Source: JAFDVL01 sp043775925 | GTDB taxonomy: Bacteria; Acidobacteriota; Blastocatellia; RBC074 | Assembly (NCBI GenBank): GCA_043775925.1 | Contig: JAYVRW010000419.1 | Location: forward strand, 1 to 37,841 | Length of the DNA: 37,841 nt | Direction: 5' to 3' | Part shown: piece after piece, positions 1 through 7,596 of the stretch | Layout of the letters: every line of letters starts with the position of its first letter | How positions within the stretch are numbered: position 1 is the stretch's first letter | Notes under the pieces: generated by a model | What the model was told of the DNA's origin: nothing | Seen by the model: only the letters and a program-made list of their open reading frames with translations | The model's database searches: none | Made by a program: the position numbers and the translations under genes

Positions 1-2636
1 CGGTTGTCCTCAATCCACGCGAGATTGCGTAAAGCAGTTTCGGTCGGAGTTGGCACGATAGTGACCTCACGCGAGCCGGAACCATCAGGATTGAGGCCGA
101 CGCGAATGACAACATTTTTTCCGGCAGTGGATTCAAAGGCTTGATAAACATTATCGGCAGCGGTCAGATTGCGTCCGTTGACCGCCAATAAATATTCTCC
201 GGCACTCACATTCACGCCCGGTTGTGTGAGTGGTGCGCGAAGTTGCGGGTTCCAGTTTTCTCCGTTGTAAACGCGCGCAAAGCGATAGCGTCCATTCTCA
301 ATTTTGTAATCGCAACCGAGCAATCCGCCCGCTACACGTTTCGGATCAGGCACGTCGCCGCCCTGCACATACAGATGACCGACGGTTAATTCGCCCAGCA
401 TTTCCTGAAACAAATAATTCAAATCAGCGCGGTGCGAAAGCGATTTCAAATACGGTTCGTATTTCTTTTCTGCCGCTTTCAAATCCAGTCCGTGATGATT
501 TGGGTCGTAGAAAAAATCACGTTCGAGTCGCCAGACTTCGCGGTACATTTGATTCCACTCAGCGACTGGGTCAAGGTGGATTTCCATGTCCTCGGTTTTG
601 ATTTTTCCGTCACCTGGTTTGATCGGAGTGGCGGTTGGAACGATGAACCAGTTTTCACCCTGGCGATACATCATTTTCTCGCCATTCGCAGAAAGATCGA
701 ATGAAGCAGCGCCATCCAAAACTTTATCGAACTTGCGTTTTTCCAATTCAAATTTATGAATCGAAGCACTTGGAATTACAGCATTCGAGGGCAATTCGGT
801 CAGGAAAATATTGCCGGCTTTGCCTGCATCAAGCCCCATAAAATTACGGGCTGGAATTGGGAGCGCCAGAATTCGTTGACCAATATTATCAAAATCAATC
901 TCAACTTTGATGGGTGGTTTAGGTGCGCTGGACTTGAACGCTGCCGCCGCTGTCGCCTCTGGTTTTTTGTCATCAGCAGGTTTTTCTTCTGCGACTTTTT
1001 CTTCGTCACTTTCCGGCGCGAGCGGAGAAGGATCAGTTTTCTTTAAGACGACAACATACACATTTCGCGTGGAGCGAACCGGATAGCTGGACATATCCAG
1101 CCCTGCCTGCGTTGCAGCAAAATCAGTACTCGCGGTGAAATAAAGGTACTTCCCATTTTTGTCGAACAGCGCAAATTTAGCATCGCTCATGCCATCGGTG
1201 ATTTGCGTGCTTTTGTTGTCAGCGATGGAATACGCGAAGACGGCGCGCGTCCAGGATTTCAACATTTTGGTGTAAGCAAGCCACTGGCTGTCAGGCGACC
1301 ACGATGGCGTAAACGTATCACGATCAGCGTGCGTCGTATCAACTTTGACAGGCGTAGTTTTTTCGATGTCCAGATACCAGAGGTTTAGTGCCTTATCATA
1401 AAAAGAGATTTTCTGGCTGTCAGGCGACCAGTTTGGCGAATAGTAAAAATTTGGCGGCAGCGTGATTTTCTTCACGTCGCCCATTCCGGTTTGATCGCGC
1501 AAATGCAAAGCGTACTCGCCCGATTCATCCGAAAAATACGCAATCCATTTTCCATTGGGAGACCACGACGGAGAACGCTCCGCTGCGCCTGAAGTGTTCG
1601 TTAGGTTGCGCGGATTTCCTTTTTCGGCAGGGACGGAAATGATTTCGCCACGCGCTTCAAAGACGGCCCGCGCTCCGGTTGGAGACAGTGACGAACTTCG
1701 GATGCGATTGCCCGCTTTTTCAAATCGTGTGCGCACCGTAGCCAAATCAGCATTGATCGTCACGTTCAGCTTTTTAGCTTTCGCAGTTTTGAGATCGAAG
1801 ATATTTAATGAACCGAATTGTTCATACACAATCGCGTCGCTGGTCGCGGAAGCAGATTTGATGTCGAGTCCGGCATTCGCAATTTCCTGCATTACTTTTT
1901 TGCTGATCGAATCATACGAAAATAAAGTGATGGCGCCGTTGCGATCCGAGAGGAAATAGACTTTGTTGCCAATCCACATTGGCGCAAAATCATTGGAATT
2001 ATCACGCGGAATTTTCTCGGTAGCTGAATCACTTAAATTGGCAATCCAGATCGGTGTGGTACGCCCGCCGCGATAACGTTTCCAAGCATCAAAAGCGCGT
2101 GGCAACGGCACGTATGCCAGCTTACTTCCATCCGCTGAATATGATCCTTCGTAGGCCATTGGCAAAGGAACTTCAGTTGGAAAAACGCCATCAACGGCAA
2201 TTGTATTCAGTCGGGCAAACCGCGAATAGCTATTGCGCCCAGAGACAAAAAGAATTTGTTTGCCGTCCGGTGTCCAGCCCACGACGCGATCTGTACCGGG
2301 GTGATACGTTAATCGTTTTGGTTCACCGCCCGAAGTCGGCACGACAAAAATATCTACGTTGCCGTCGTATTCACCAGTGAAAGCGATCATTGATCCATCA
2401 GGCGAAAAATACGGATCAGTTTCAGTGCCAACGCCTGAAGTCAATCGTTTAGCTTCGCCACCATCGCGCCCGACTAACCATAGATCTCCGGCATAGACAA
2501 AAACGATTTGCGTTTTGCTAATGGCTGGACTGCGCATCAGTAAGGGCTTATCAGGAGAAGTTTGCGCCAAACCAAAAGTGGCGAAAAATAAAGATAAGGT
2601 GAAAATCGAAGCGGCAAAAATTTTAAGATTTTTCAT
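1..2636 (-). CDS. Tricorn-type S41 protease, 3' end cut off by window edge
   Basis: Secreted or periplasmic peptidase of the tricorn family (S41), which degrades peptides processively. The reading frame is open from the ATG at 2634-2636 to the left edge, giving about 878 residues of a family that usually has about 1050-1100. A signal peptide is visible (MKNLKIFAASIF, then a hydrophobic stretch ending GLAQT). It is followed by TolB/WD40-like beta-propeller repeats containing SPDG and TPDG turns. Around residue 754 the motif GELTVGHLYV carries the His equivalent of the tricorn charge-relay His. A PDZ domain follows (GEYLLAVNGRNL, LAWIEDN) and the sequence then ends. The nucleophile Ser and the Glu of the C2 domain lie outside the window. 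It is transcribed divergently from the ECF sigma operon. Family assignment is firm; substrate is unknown. Confidence 0.9.
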   Translation of the reverse strand, partial: MKNLKIFAASIFTLSLFFATFGLAQTSPDKPLLMRSPAISKTQIVFVYAGDLWLVGRDGGEAKRLTSGVGTETDPYFSPDGSMIAFTGEYDGNVDIFVVPTSGGEPKRLTYHPGTDRVVGWTPDGKQILFVSGRNSYSRFARLNTIAVDGVFPTEVPLPMAYEGSYSADGSKLAYVPLPRAFDAWKRYRGGRTTPIWIANLSDSATEKIPRDNSNDFAPMWIGNKVYFLSDRNGAITLFSYDSISKKVMQEIANAGLDIKSASATSDAIVYEQFGSLNIFDLKTAKAKKLNVTINADLATVRTRFEKAGNRIRSSSLSPTGARAVFEARGEIISVPAEKGNPRNLTNTSGAAERSPSWSPNGKWIAYFSDESGEYALHLRDQTGMGDVKKITLPPNFYYSPNWSPDSQKISFYDKALNLWYLDIEKTTPVKVDTTHADRDTFTPSWSPDSQWLAYTKMLKSWTRAVFAYSIADNKSTQITDGMSDAKFALFDKNGKYLYFTASTDFAATQAGLDMSSYPVRSTRNVYVVVLKKTDPSPLAPESDEEKVAEEKPADDKKPEATAAAAFKSSAPKPPIKVEIDFDNIGQRILALPIPARNFMGLDAGKAGNIFLTELPSNAVIPSASIHKFELEKRKFDKVLDGAASFDLSANGEKMMYRQGENWFIVPTATPIKPGDGKIKTEDMEIHLDPVAEWNQMYREVWRLERDFFYDPNHHGLDLKAAEKKYEPYLKSLSHRADLNYLFQEMLGELTVGHLYVQGGDVPDPKRVAGGLLGCDYKIENGRYRFARVYNGENWNPQLRAPLTQPGVNVSAGEYLLAVNGRNLTAADNVYQAFESTAGKNVVIRVGLNPDGSGSREVTIVPTPTETALRNLAWIEDN

Positions 2637-2795
2637 AAATTGTTTGTAAGAACCTGCGAACGAAAACAAATTGATCCAAGTAAAATTCAGCAAAAAGATT
2701 TGATCTTAAGTTGAAGAAAATGTATGCCATTGAGCGGATGCTTGCAAGATCATCGGAGATCGTTCATTCATAAAAATAAATGCCCGAAAAAAAAG

Positions 2796-2824
2796 GGAAG
2801 AATTTTCGCCATGCCTTCGTCTAA
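2796..2824 (+). promoter_or_regulatory. Putative ECF-sigma promoter of the sigma/anti-sigma operon
   Basis: GGAAG at 2796-2800 and CGTCTAA at 2818-2824 are separated by 17 bases. This is the layout of many ECF-dependent promoters (GGAAC-like -35, CGTC-like -10). It sits just upstream of the sigma gene, and a start about 7 bases after the -10 would leave a leader of roughly 20 bases. The likely reading is autoregulation by the downstream sigma factor. The motif match is seen; the regulation is inferred. Confidence 0.5.
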
Positions 2825-2841
2825 GCAAATGTAGCAGGAAT

Positions 2842-2846
2842 GGAGG
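2842..2846 (+). promoter_or_regulatory. Shine-Dalgarno site deciding the sigma factor start
   Basis: GGAGG lies 5 bases before the ATG at 2852. An in-frame ATG at 2840 overlaps this site and has no usable spacing to a ribosome-binding site of its own. The ATG at 2852 is therefore the better start. Confidence 0.7.
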
Positions 2847-2851
2847 CGCGA

Positions 2852-3436
2852 ATGGAGCAATTGGCAATAATGACGCAAGGCTTCGTGAGAAATCAGGAAT
2901 GCGATCAATTGATCGTCGCGTGTCAGCACGGCGACCGCGAAGCGTTTAGCGTTTTATTCAACCAACACAAAGACAAGGTCTATTCCATCGCTCTACATTT
3001 CAGCGGCAACGAAGCTACCGCCCACGACATCGCGCAGCAGGTCTTTCTAAAATTGATGACGAATATTCAGCAATTTAATTTCCAGGCGGAATTTTCAACG
3101 TGGTTGTATCGAATGGTAGCGAACTCTTGTTTTGACGAACAACGACGCTGGCACAAATTTTTACCGTTCGGCGATGAAAAAGAAATTCAGCAAATTCGCT
3201 CACCTGAAAATATCGAAGTGAATTATTCACGTGTTGAATTATCAGGCGCTGTGCAGGACGCAATTGCTACGCTCAAGCCAAAATTACGGATGCCGATTTT
3301 GCTGAAATACATCGAAGGCATGTCATACGAAGAAATTGCGCAGGTGCTGGATTGTTCAATGGGGACAGTGGCTTCGCGCCTGAATCGCGGTCACAAAGCA
3401 TTAGCAGAAAAGCTAAGTCATCTGCGCGGAACGTAA
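2852..3436 (+). CDS. ECF-type RNA polymerase sigma factor (sigma-70 family)
   Basis: Alternative sigma factor of 194 aa that should direct RNA polymerase to a small envelope-related regulon. Region 2 spans about residues 18-100 (AFSVLFNQHKDKVYSIALHF, then FSTWLYRMVANSCFDEQRR). Region 4 spans about 132-190, with a helix-turn-helix MSYEEIAQVLDCSMGTVASR. There is no region 1.1 or 3, and the length is normal for an ECF factor. An ECF-like promoter lies directly upstream. The next gene encodes a zinc-finger/FecR protein, the expected cognate anti-sigma factor, although a structured repeat separates the two genes. The regulon is unknown; the downstream operon genes are the obvious first candidates. 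The ECF subgroup cannot be fixed without a profile search. Confidence 0.93.
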   Translation: MEQLAIMTQGFVRNQECDQLIVACQHGDREAFSVLFNQHKDKVYSIALHFSGNEATAHDIAQQVFLKLMTNIQQFNFQAEFSTWLYRMVANSCFDEQRRWHKFLPFGDEKEIQQIRSPENIEVNYSRVELSGAVQDAIATLKPKLRMPILLKYIEGMSYEEIAQVLDCSMGTVASRLNRGHKALAEKLSHLRGT

Positions 3437-3441
3437 CCCAA

Positions 3442-3530
3442 TGCAGAAGCCCGCGTGTTAACAAGGGCTTTAGTATTGAGGAAGTTATTTCCTGAGTACG
3501 GTAGCCCTCCTTAACAGTCGGGCTTCTGCA
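3442..3530. repeat. 89-bp inverted-repeat element between sigma and anti-sigma genes
   Basis: Outer arms of 12 bp are perfect inverted copies (3442-3453 TGCAGAAGCCCG and 3519-3530). Inner arms 3457-3469 and 3503-3515 pair at 11 of 13 positions. A central stem AGGAA/TTCCT lies at 3479-3483 and 3489-3493. The whole element can fold as one long hairpin and fills almost all of the 101-bp spacer. It looks like a REP- or MITE-like dispersed element without coding capacity. It could lower read-through from the sigma to the anti-sigma gene; that effect is inference. Confidence 0.75.
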
Positions 3531-3537
3531 AAACTAA

Positions 3538-4782
3538 ATGAATATGTTCAATTTTCACGTAGCAAAATTATTATCGGCGTATTGCGACAACGAATTGTCC
3601 GCCGCAGAAATGCAGCGCGTACAAAATCATCTGCAAGGCTGTGCGCATTGTCGTCAGGAATACGATCAAATCAAATTTGGAATGACCTTAGCACGGCAAA
3701 TAAAAACTACCGCTGCGCCGGATTCCTTGTGGTTTGAGGTGATGAAGCAAAATACTGCGGCTGCAACTGCGAATGGATTTAATTGGCGCATTGCGGCTGC
3801 GATGGCTTCTGTCTTGATTTTAGGTTTTATTGGGTGGTTCGGATTTTCGCGGTTGACTCAACCACAAATTCCGACGCCGGAAATTGCTACTAATAAGAAT
3901 TCGCCGATAGAAAAAATTGAGCCGACGCCAAACGCAGTTGTGACGCCAACGTCGAAAATATCTGACAAAAAAAATCCCCCGACGCTTGAACCGCAACCGA
4001 CAAAAGCCGTGCCCAAAATCGCTATGCCAAAAGTTGAACCACCAACTTGGGAAGTTGCGAGCCTGGCAGGTACACCCAGCATTGGCGCGACAAAAATTAA
4101 CGGGACGGAAAAAATGGCGGTTGGCGAATGGCTGGAAACAGATAATGCTTCGCGCGCAAAAATCAAAGTTGCGAATATTGGCTTTGTAGATATTGATCCG
4201 AATTCGCGGGTGCAACTGGTCAAAACGCAAACTTCTGAACATCGTATCGCGCTCAAAAAAGGGAAGCTCAGCGCATTTATTTTGGCTCCACCACGCCTGT
4301 TCGTAGTGGATACACCTTCGGCCACGGCGGTTGATCTGGGTTGCGCGTACACGTTGGAAGTGGACGAAGCAGGGAACAGTTTATTGCACGTCACTTCGGG
4401 CTGGGTATCGTTTGTTTTAGGCGGACACGAATCGTTCATTCCCGCTGGAGCGATGTGCGTGACGCGCAAAGGTGAAGGCGTGGGAACTCCCTATTTTGCT
4501 AATGCTTCGGATGCCTTTAAATCCACTTTGCAAAAGCTGGATTTTAGTAAAGGCGCAACGGCTGATGCGCTCGTCAAAACAATTCTTACCGAAGCGCGTT
4601 CAGTAGATGCTTTGACACTCTGGCATTTGCTGGATCAGGGAAAATGGCAGGCGAATTTACGCGGAGAAATCTTTGATCGTTTAGCAGTTTTAACTCCACC
4701 ACCAGCAGGAGTGACACGCGACGGAATTTTAAAAAGTGATCGCCACATGTTAGATCGCTGGTGGCATGAGAAAATTCAATAA
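3538..4782 (+). CDS. Membrane anti-sigma factor, ZAS zinc finger plus FecR domain
   Basis: Probable anti-sigma factor of 414 aa that holds the upstream ECF sigma factor at the membrane and senses an envelope signal. The N-terminus has the zinc-binding anti-sigma motif HxxxCxxC (H31, C35, C38; HLQGCAHCRQEY). One membrane helix is seen at about 85-103 (ASVLILGFIGWFGF). A Pro/Lys/Thr-rich linker covers about 107-170. A FecR-like region at about 195-330 follows (GFVDIDPNSRVQL, VVDTPSATAVDLGCAYTLEV, SGWVSFVLGG). This implies a cytoplasmic N-terminus and periplasmic C-terminus. No strong ribosome-binding site precedes the ATG, so an alternative ATG at 3544 is possible. The pairing with the sigma factor is inferred from adjacency. 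Confidence 0.88.
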   Translation: MNMFNFHVAKLLSAYCDNELSAAEMQRVQNHLQGCAHCRQEYDQIKFGMTLARQIKTTAAPDSLWFEVMKQNTAAATANGFNWRIAAAMASVLILGFIGWFGFSRLTQPQIPTPEIATNKNSPIEKIEPTPNAVVTPTSKISDKKNPPTLEPQPTKAVPKIAMPKVEPPTWEVASLAGTPSIGATKINGTEKMAVGEWLETDNASRAKIKVANIGFVDIDPNSRVQLVKTQTSEHRIALKKGKLSAFILAPPRLFVVDTPSATAVDLGCAYTLEVDEAGNSLLHVTSGWVSFVLGGHESFIPAGAMCVTRKGEGVGTPYFANASDAFKSTLQKLDFSKGATADALVKTILTEARSVDALTLWHLLDQGKWQANLRGEIFDRLAVLTPPPAGVTRDGILKSDRHMLDRWWHEKIQ

Positions 4783-4821
4783 CAAGGGAAATGTAATTAT
4801 CAAATCAGAAAGGGAAATATT

Positions 4822-5544
4822 ATGAAAAATCATCGTTCCATCCAATTCGTTTTATCGTTATTTATGATTGCTGCGTTGACTATTTCAGCCATCGCCGGCC
4901 CGCCGTTGATTTGTCATCCGTTTGAAATCGGCGAGGCCAAATCCATTGCGTGGAATGGCAAGCAATGGCGCGATGTGAAAATGGATTACGACCTGAATCA
5001 GTTAGTTCCCGATGTGATGGCGATTTTGGAAACAGATGCGCCGACACTGGTCAGGATGGAAACCATGCGACGTGCGGCAGTTTACGCCGTCTGGTCGCAG
5101 CGAGATCATAAAGTAGGATTTGATGCAAAGGATGCCCGCGTTGCGCTGTTGTTATTGGATAAAGTAATGGCGCGGAAAAATGCTGCCGAAGCCAGAGGCT
5201 TCAAAACAAAGGCTGATAAATTGGCATTATTTGATGCCGGATATTTACTGGAAACTTACAAATATATCGGCTTTGACGAAATCTCGAAGCAGCCAACAGC
5301 CCTGTCAGCCGAAGGCGTTGCCTGGGTAGAAAAAGCGAATGATGCTTTGGATTGTCCCGGCGAAATGGAATTGGCTTTAGCGGTAATTTTACAAAATCAT
5401 AAAGGGACATCAGACCAACAGGACAAACATTTGAAAAATGCTGTAGGCAAAGCCGCCGAAGGCTCATTGCTCGCCAAAAATCTGGTTAGTCATTTTCCAG
5501 ATAAAGGTACGAACTTGAATGCGCTCAAAGCCAGCTTGAGATAA
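4822..5544 (+). CDS. Secreted protein of unknown function in the ECF operon
   Basis: I do not recognise a function. The 240-aa protein starts with a clear signal peptide (hydrophobic 8-25, cleavage likely near SAIAG). The mature N-terminus is GPPLICHPFEIGEAKSIAWNG, with Cys31-His32 next to each other. From general recall, similar starts occur in unnamed acidobacterial secreted proteins. The remainder is mostly alpha-helical and rich in Lys and Ala (TMRRAAVYAVW, ALLLLDKVMARKNAAEARGF). It lies 39 bp after the anti-sigma gene and is probably in the same transcript. A purine-rich stretch (GAAAGGGAAA) precedes the ATG. It could be a signal input or an effector of the ECF system. Confidence 0.8.
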   Translation: MKNHRSIQFVLSLFMIAALTISAIAGPPLICHPFEIGEAKSIAWNGKQWRDVKMDYDLNQLVPDVMAILETDAPTLVRMETMRRAAVYAVWSQRDHKVGFDAKDARVALLLLDKVMARKNAAEARGFKTKADKLALFDAGYLLETYKYIGFDEISKQPTALSAEGVAWVEKANDALDCPGEMELALAVILQNHKGTSDQQDKHLKNAVGKAAEGSLLAKNLVSHFPDKGTNLNALKASLR

Positions 5545-5551
5545 AAAGTTT

Positions 5552-5597
5552 AGAGTCCCAGCTTTAGCTGGAAGATTCCAGCTAAAGCTGGGACTCT
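5552..5597. repeat. Perfect 22-bp inverted repeat with 2-base loop
   Basis: Arms 5552-5573 (begins AGAGTCCCAGCTTTAGCTGG) and 5576-5597 are exact inverted copies with only GA between them. The arm also contains the sub-palindrome AGCTTTAGCT. It lies 7 bp after the stop of the 240-aa protein and 22 bp before the next gene. There is no T-tract after it on the plus strand, so it fits a palindromic dispersed repeat better than a classical terminator. Confidence 0.85.
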
Positions 5598-5619
5598 GAA
5601 CGATAAGTGGGAGATCATT

Positions 5620-6744
5620 ATGCATTACAATCCATTGCCAAAAACTCTGCTTTTGCTAACAATTTTACTGTTGTTGCCAGCCACTGCCATTTCACAATCC
5701 AATGATTTTGTCGTGCATGAGTGGGGGACGTTCACCTCTATCGCTGGAAGCAATGGAGAGTTTGCGTCGTGGCGTCCCTTGAATGATTCCAGCGATTTAC
5801 CTTCGTTTGTTTACAAAATCACTGATGCGCAAAGCTGTAAGATTTGCACGTGGGCGCAAGTCCGCATGGAAACGCCGGTGCTTTATTTTTATTCCGACCA
5901 CGAAGTCGAAGCGAGTGTGACAGTTGATTTCCCGAAAGGGAAAATTACGGAGTGGTTTCCGAAAGCGAAGGTTGGCAATACTTTCATAGACTGGGGCAAG
6001 ATTCGCATCAATCCGAAAGCTGAAATTTATTATCAACAGGAAGCGAAGGAAAGTCATTACTACCCGGCACGCGAAACGGATGCGGCTCCAATTGCTATTC
6101 AGAATGGACAAAAAGCTGAATATGAAAAATTTCTGTTTTATCGTGGTGTCGGGAATTTTGACTTGCCACTTTCAGTACAATTAAGTAAGAACCAAATCAA
6201 AATTAAAAGCACTATAGCTGCTCAGCTTGGAACAGTTTTTCTCATTGAAAATAAGGCGGGAAAAATAGGTTTTCAAGCGATTCATTTATCAGGGAAAGAA
6301 ACTGTGACCGAACGCCCCGCGCTCACGCAATCAGTCACGACGGTTTTCTCTGAATTGGAAAAATCACTTATTGCTCAGGGACTCTATCCAAGAGAAGCGC
6401 AAGCCATGATTAAGACGTGGCGCGATTCATGGTTTGAAGAAGGCTTGCGCATTTTTTACCTGACTCCGACAGCGGATACCGAACAAATTTTACCGCTCAC
6501 CATTACGCCGAAACCGACGAAAATCGTTCGCGTCTTAGTCGGCAGACTTGAAATTCTCAGACCTGAGTTTATCCAAAAAATTCAAAACCTGGCTTCGCAT
6601 CTGGTGGATGATCCAACGGCTGAAAACGAGATCAGGCGACAGGGGAGATTTGCCGATGTCATCATTCAGGAATTGAGAGATCACGTCACGGATGAGCAAT
6701 TAAAAGCTAAACTTTATCAGCTCTCACAGGTCATGGAGAAGTAA
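5620..6744 (+). CDS. Secreted HEWGTFTS-motif protein of unknown function
   Basis: I do not recognise a biochemical function. The 374-aa protein has a signal peptide (residues 1-26, LLLLPATAISQS). Conserved-looking motifs follow: VVHEWGTFTSIAG (30-43), a C-x2-C pair at C73 and C76 (SCKICTWAQVRMETPV), FYRGVGNFDLPL, and a C-terminal KTWRDSWFEEGLRIFYL followed by VRVLVGRLEILRPE. Proteins with this VHEWGTFT start are, from general recall, found as unannotated proteins in acidobacteria and planctomycetes. The His/Cys pattern may bind a metal, but that is a guess. GGGAG before the ATG is a good ribosome-binding site. It is the last gene of the sigma-factor operon; the next gene converges on it 10 bp away. 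Confidence 0.8.
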   Translation: MHYNPLPKTLLLLTILLLLPATAISQSNDFVVHEWGTFTSIAGSNGEFASWRPLNDSSDLPSFVYKITDAQSCKICTWAQVRMETPVLYFYSDHEVEASVTVDFPKGKITEWFPKAKVGNTFIDWGKIRINPKAEIYYQQEAKESHYYPARETDAAPIAIQNGQKAEYEKFLFYRGVGNFDLPLSVQLSKNQIKIKSTIAAQLGTVFLIENKAGKIGFQAIHLSGKETVTERPALTQSVTTVFSELEKSLIAQGLYPREAQAMIKTWRDSWFEEGLRIFYLTPTADTEQILPLTITPKPTKIVRVLVGRLEILRPEFIQKIQNLASHLVDDPTAENEIRRQGRFADVIIQELRDHVTDEQLKAKLYQLSQVMEK

Positions 6745-6754
6745 TCAGCGCAGG

Positions 6755-7495
6755 CTATTTTTTCTTTAGGTATTTTGCCAAATCAATGTGCAGCTCGCGT
6801 AATCCGGCGACGGCTTCGGCTGCCATCAGCTCGGCGCCAAGCGGCGAAAAATGCGTATTGTCTTCGACACCTTGGGGATAGTTCGGATGCTCGCCCGGTT
6901 TTAATTGCAGGAATAATTTCTTTGAGCCTTCAATCCCGTATTCTTTGATGACGCGCTCACTTTTGCGCTGCATATCAATCAGTGGGACATTGGATTCTCT
7001 GGCTACGGCACGCATCAAATCAGGGTATTCAAAATGCGTATCGAAGAATTCCCCCTTGTCGTCAAAGCGACGACGCATCACAGGCGTCAGCAGAATCGGA
7101 TACGCTTTTTTCTCGCGTGTTTCATTCACGAAGCAACGTAAATTATTTCTGAAAGCTTCCGGCGAAGTGTGGCTCGCTTTTTCTTTGGGCTGATCGTTGT
7201 GACCAAACTCGATGAAGACATAATCGCCCGGCTTCAATTTTTCGAGGATGACCTGCCATCGTTTTTCTTCAATGAAAGTGCGAGTACTGCGTCCGTTCAT
7301 CGCGTGATTTTCAACGCGGACTTTTTGGGCTTTGAAATGCTGCTGTAAAAATTCTCCCCATCCGGTTTCAGGTCGCTTATCAGATTTCTTTTCCGCCATC
7401 GTCGAATCACCCGCCAGATAAATCGTGATGGGGTCTTTGGCGAATGCCGATGTTGTGAGAAGAATCAGTAGCAGAGAACTTAGAAAATATTGCAT
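6755..7495 (-). CDS. SGNH esterase, rhamnogalacturonan acetylesterase-like
   Basis: Secreted carbohydrate esterase of 246 aa, probably removing acetyl groups from pectin-type polysaccharide (CE12-like). Signal peptide at 1-19 (LLLILLTTSAFA). The four SGNH blocks are intact: GDST with Ser31, MNGRST, FIEFGHNDQ, and DNTHFS with Asp212 and His215. Length and block spacing fit rhamnogalacturonan acetylesterases. It lies downstream of a second, larger esterase on the same strand, with a repeat in the 99-bp gap. Substrate is assigned by family only; acetylated xylan or an exopolysaccharide are alternatives. Confidence 0.85.
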   Translation of the reverse strand: MQYFLSSLLLILLTTSAFAKDPITIYLAGDSTMAEKKSDKRPETGWGEFLQQHFKAQKVRVENHAMNGRSTRTFIEEKRWQVILEKLKPGDYVFIEFGHNDQPKEKASHTSPEAFRNNLRCFVNETREKKAYPILLTPVMRRRFDDKGEFFDTHFEYPDLMRAVARESNVPLIDMQRKSERVIKEYGIEGSKKLFLQLKPGEHPNYPQGVEDNTHFSPLGAELMAAEAVAGLRELHIDLAKYLKKK

Positions 7496-7510
7496 ATTCT
7501 TTGAAAACTT

Positions 7511-7596
7511 AGACAGGATTTACAAGATTGACAGGATGGGAAGACCAATCAATCCAGGAAATTTGTAAAATCCTGTTCATCATGTCAATCCTGTCT
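7511..7596. repeat. Imperfect 27-bp inverted repeat of the GACAGGATT type
   Basis: Arms 7511-7537 (AGACAGGATTTACAAGATTG...) and 7570-7596 pair at 23 of 27 positions. Each arm itself contains short near-repeats of ACAGGAT. The right arm runs into the stop codon of the upstream esterase gene (7595-7597). It occupies almost all of the space between the two esterase genes. Similar GACAGGATT repeats are, from general recall, widespread in environmental bacteria. Confidence 0.8.

Noticed and set aside
230..1959. Several plus-strand open frames (230-601, 756-1046, 1555-1959)
   Set aside because: They lie antisense to the continuous tricorn-like coding frame, have Arg/Ser-rich unlikely proteins and no ribosome-binding sites.
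3858..4469. 203-codon minus-strand open frame opposite the anti-sigma gene
   Set aside because: It is antisense to the zinc-finger/FecR gene, whose protein shows clear motifs; the antisense product has none.
7511..7596. CRISPR-like array of ACAGGAT units
   Set aside because: The units are short, imperfect and in inverted orientation without regular spacers; no cas gene is near.
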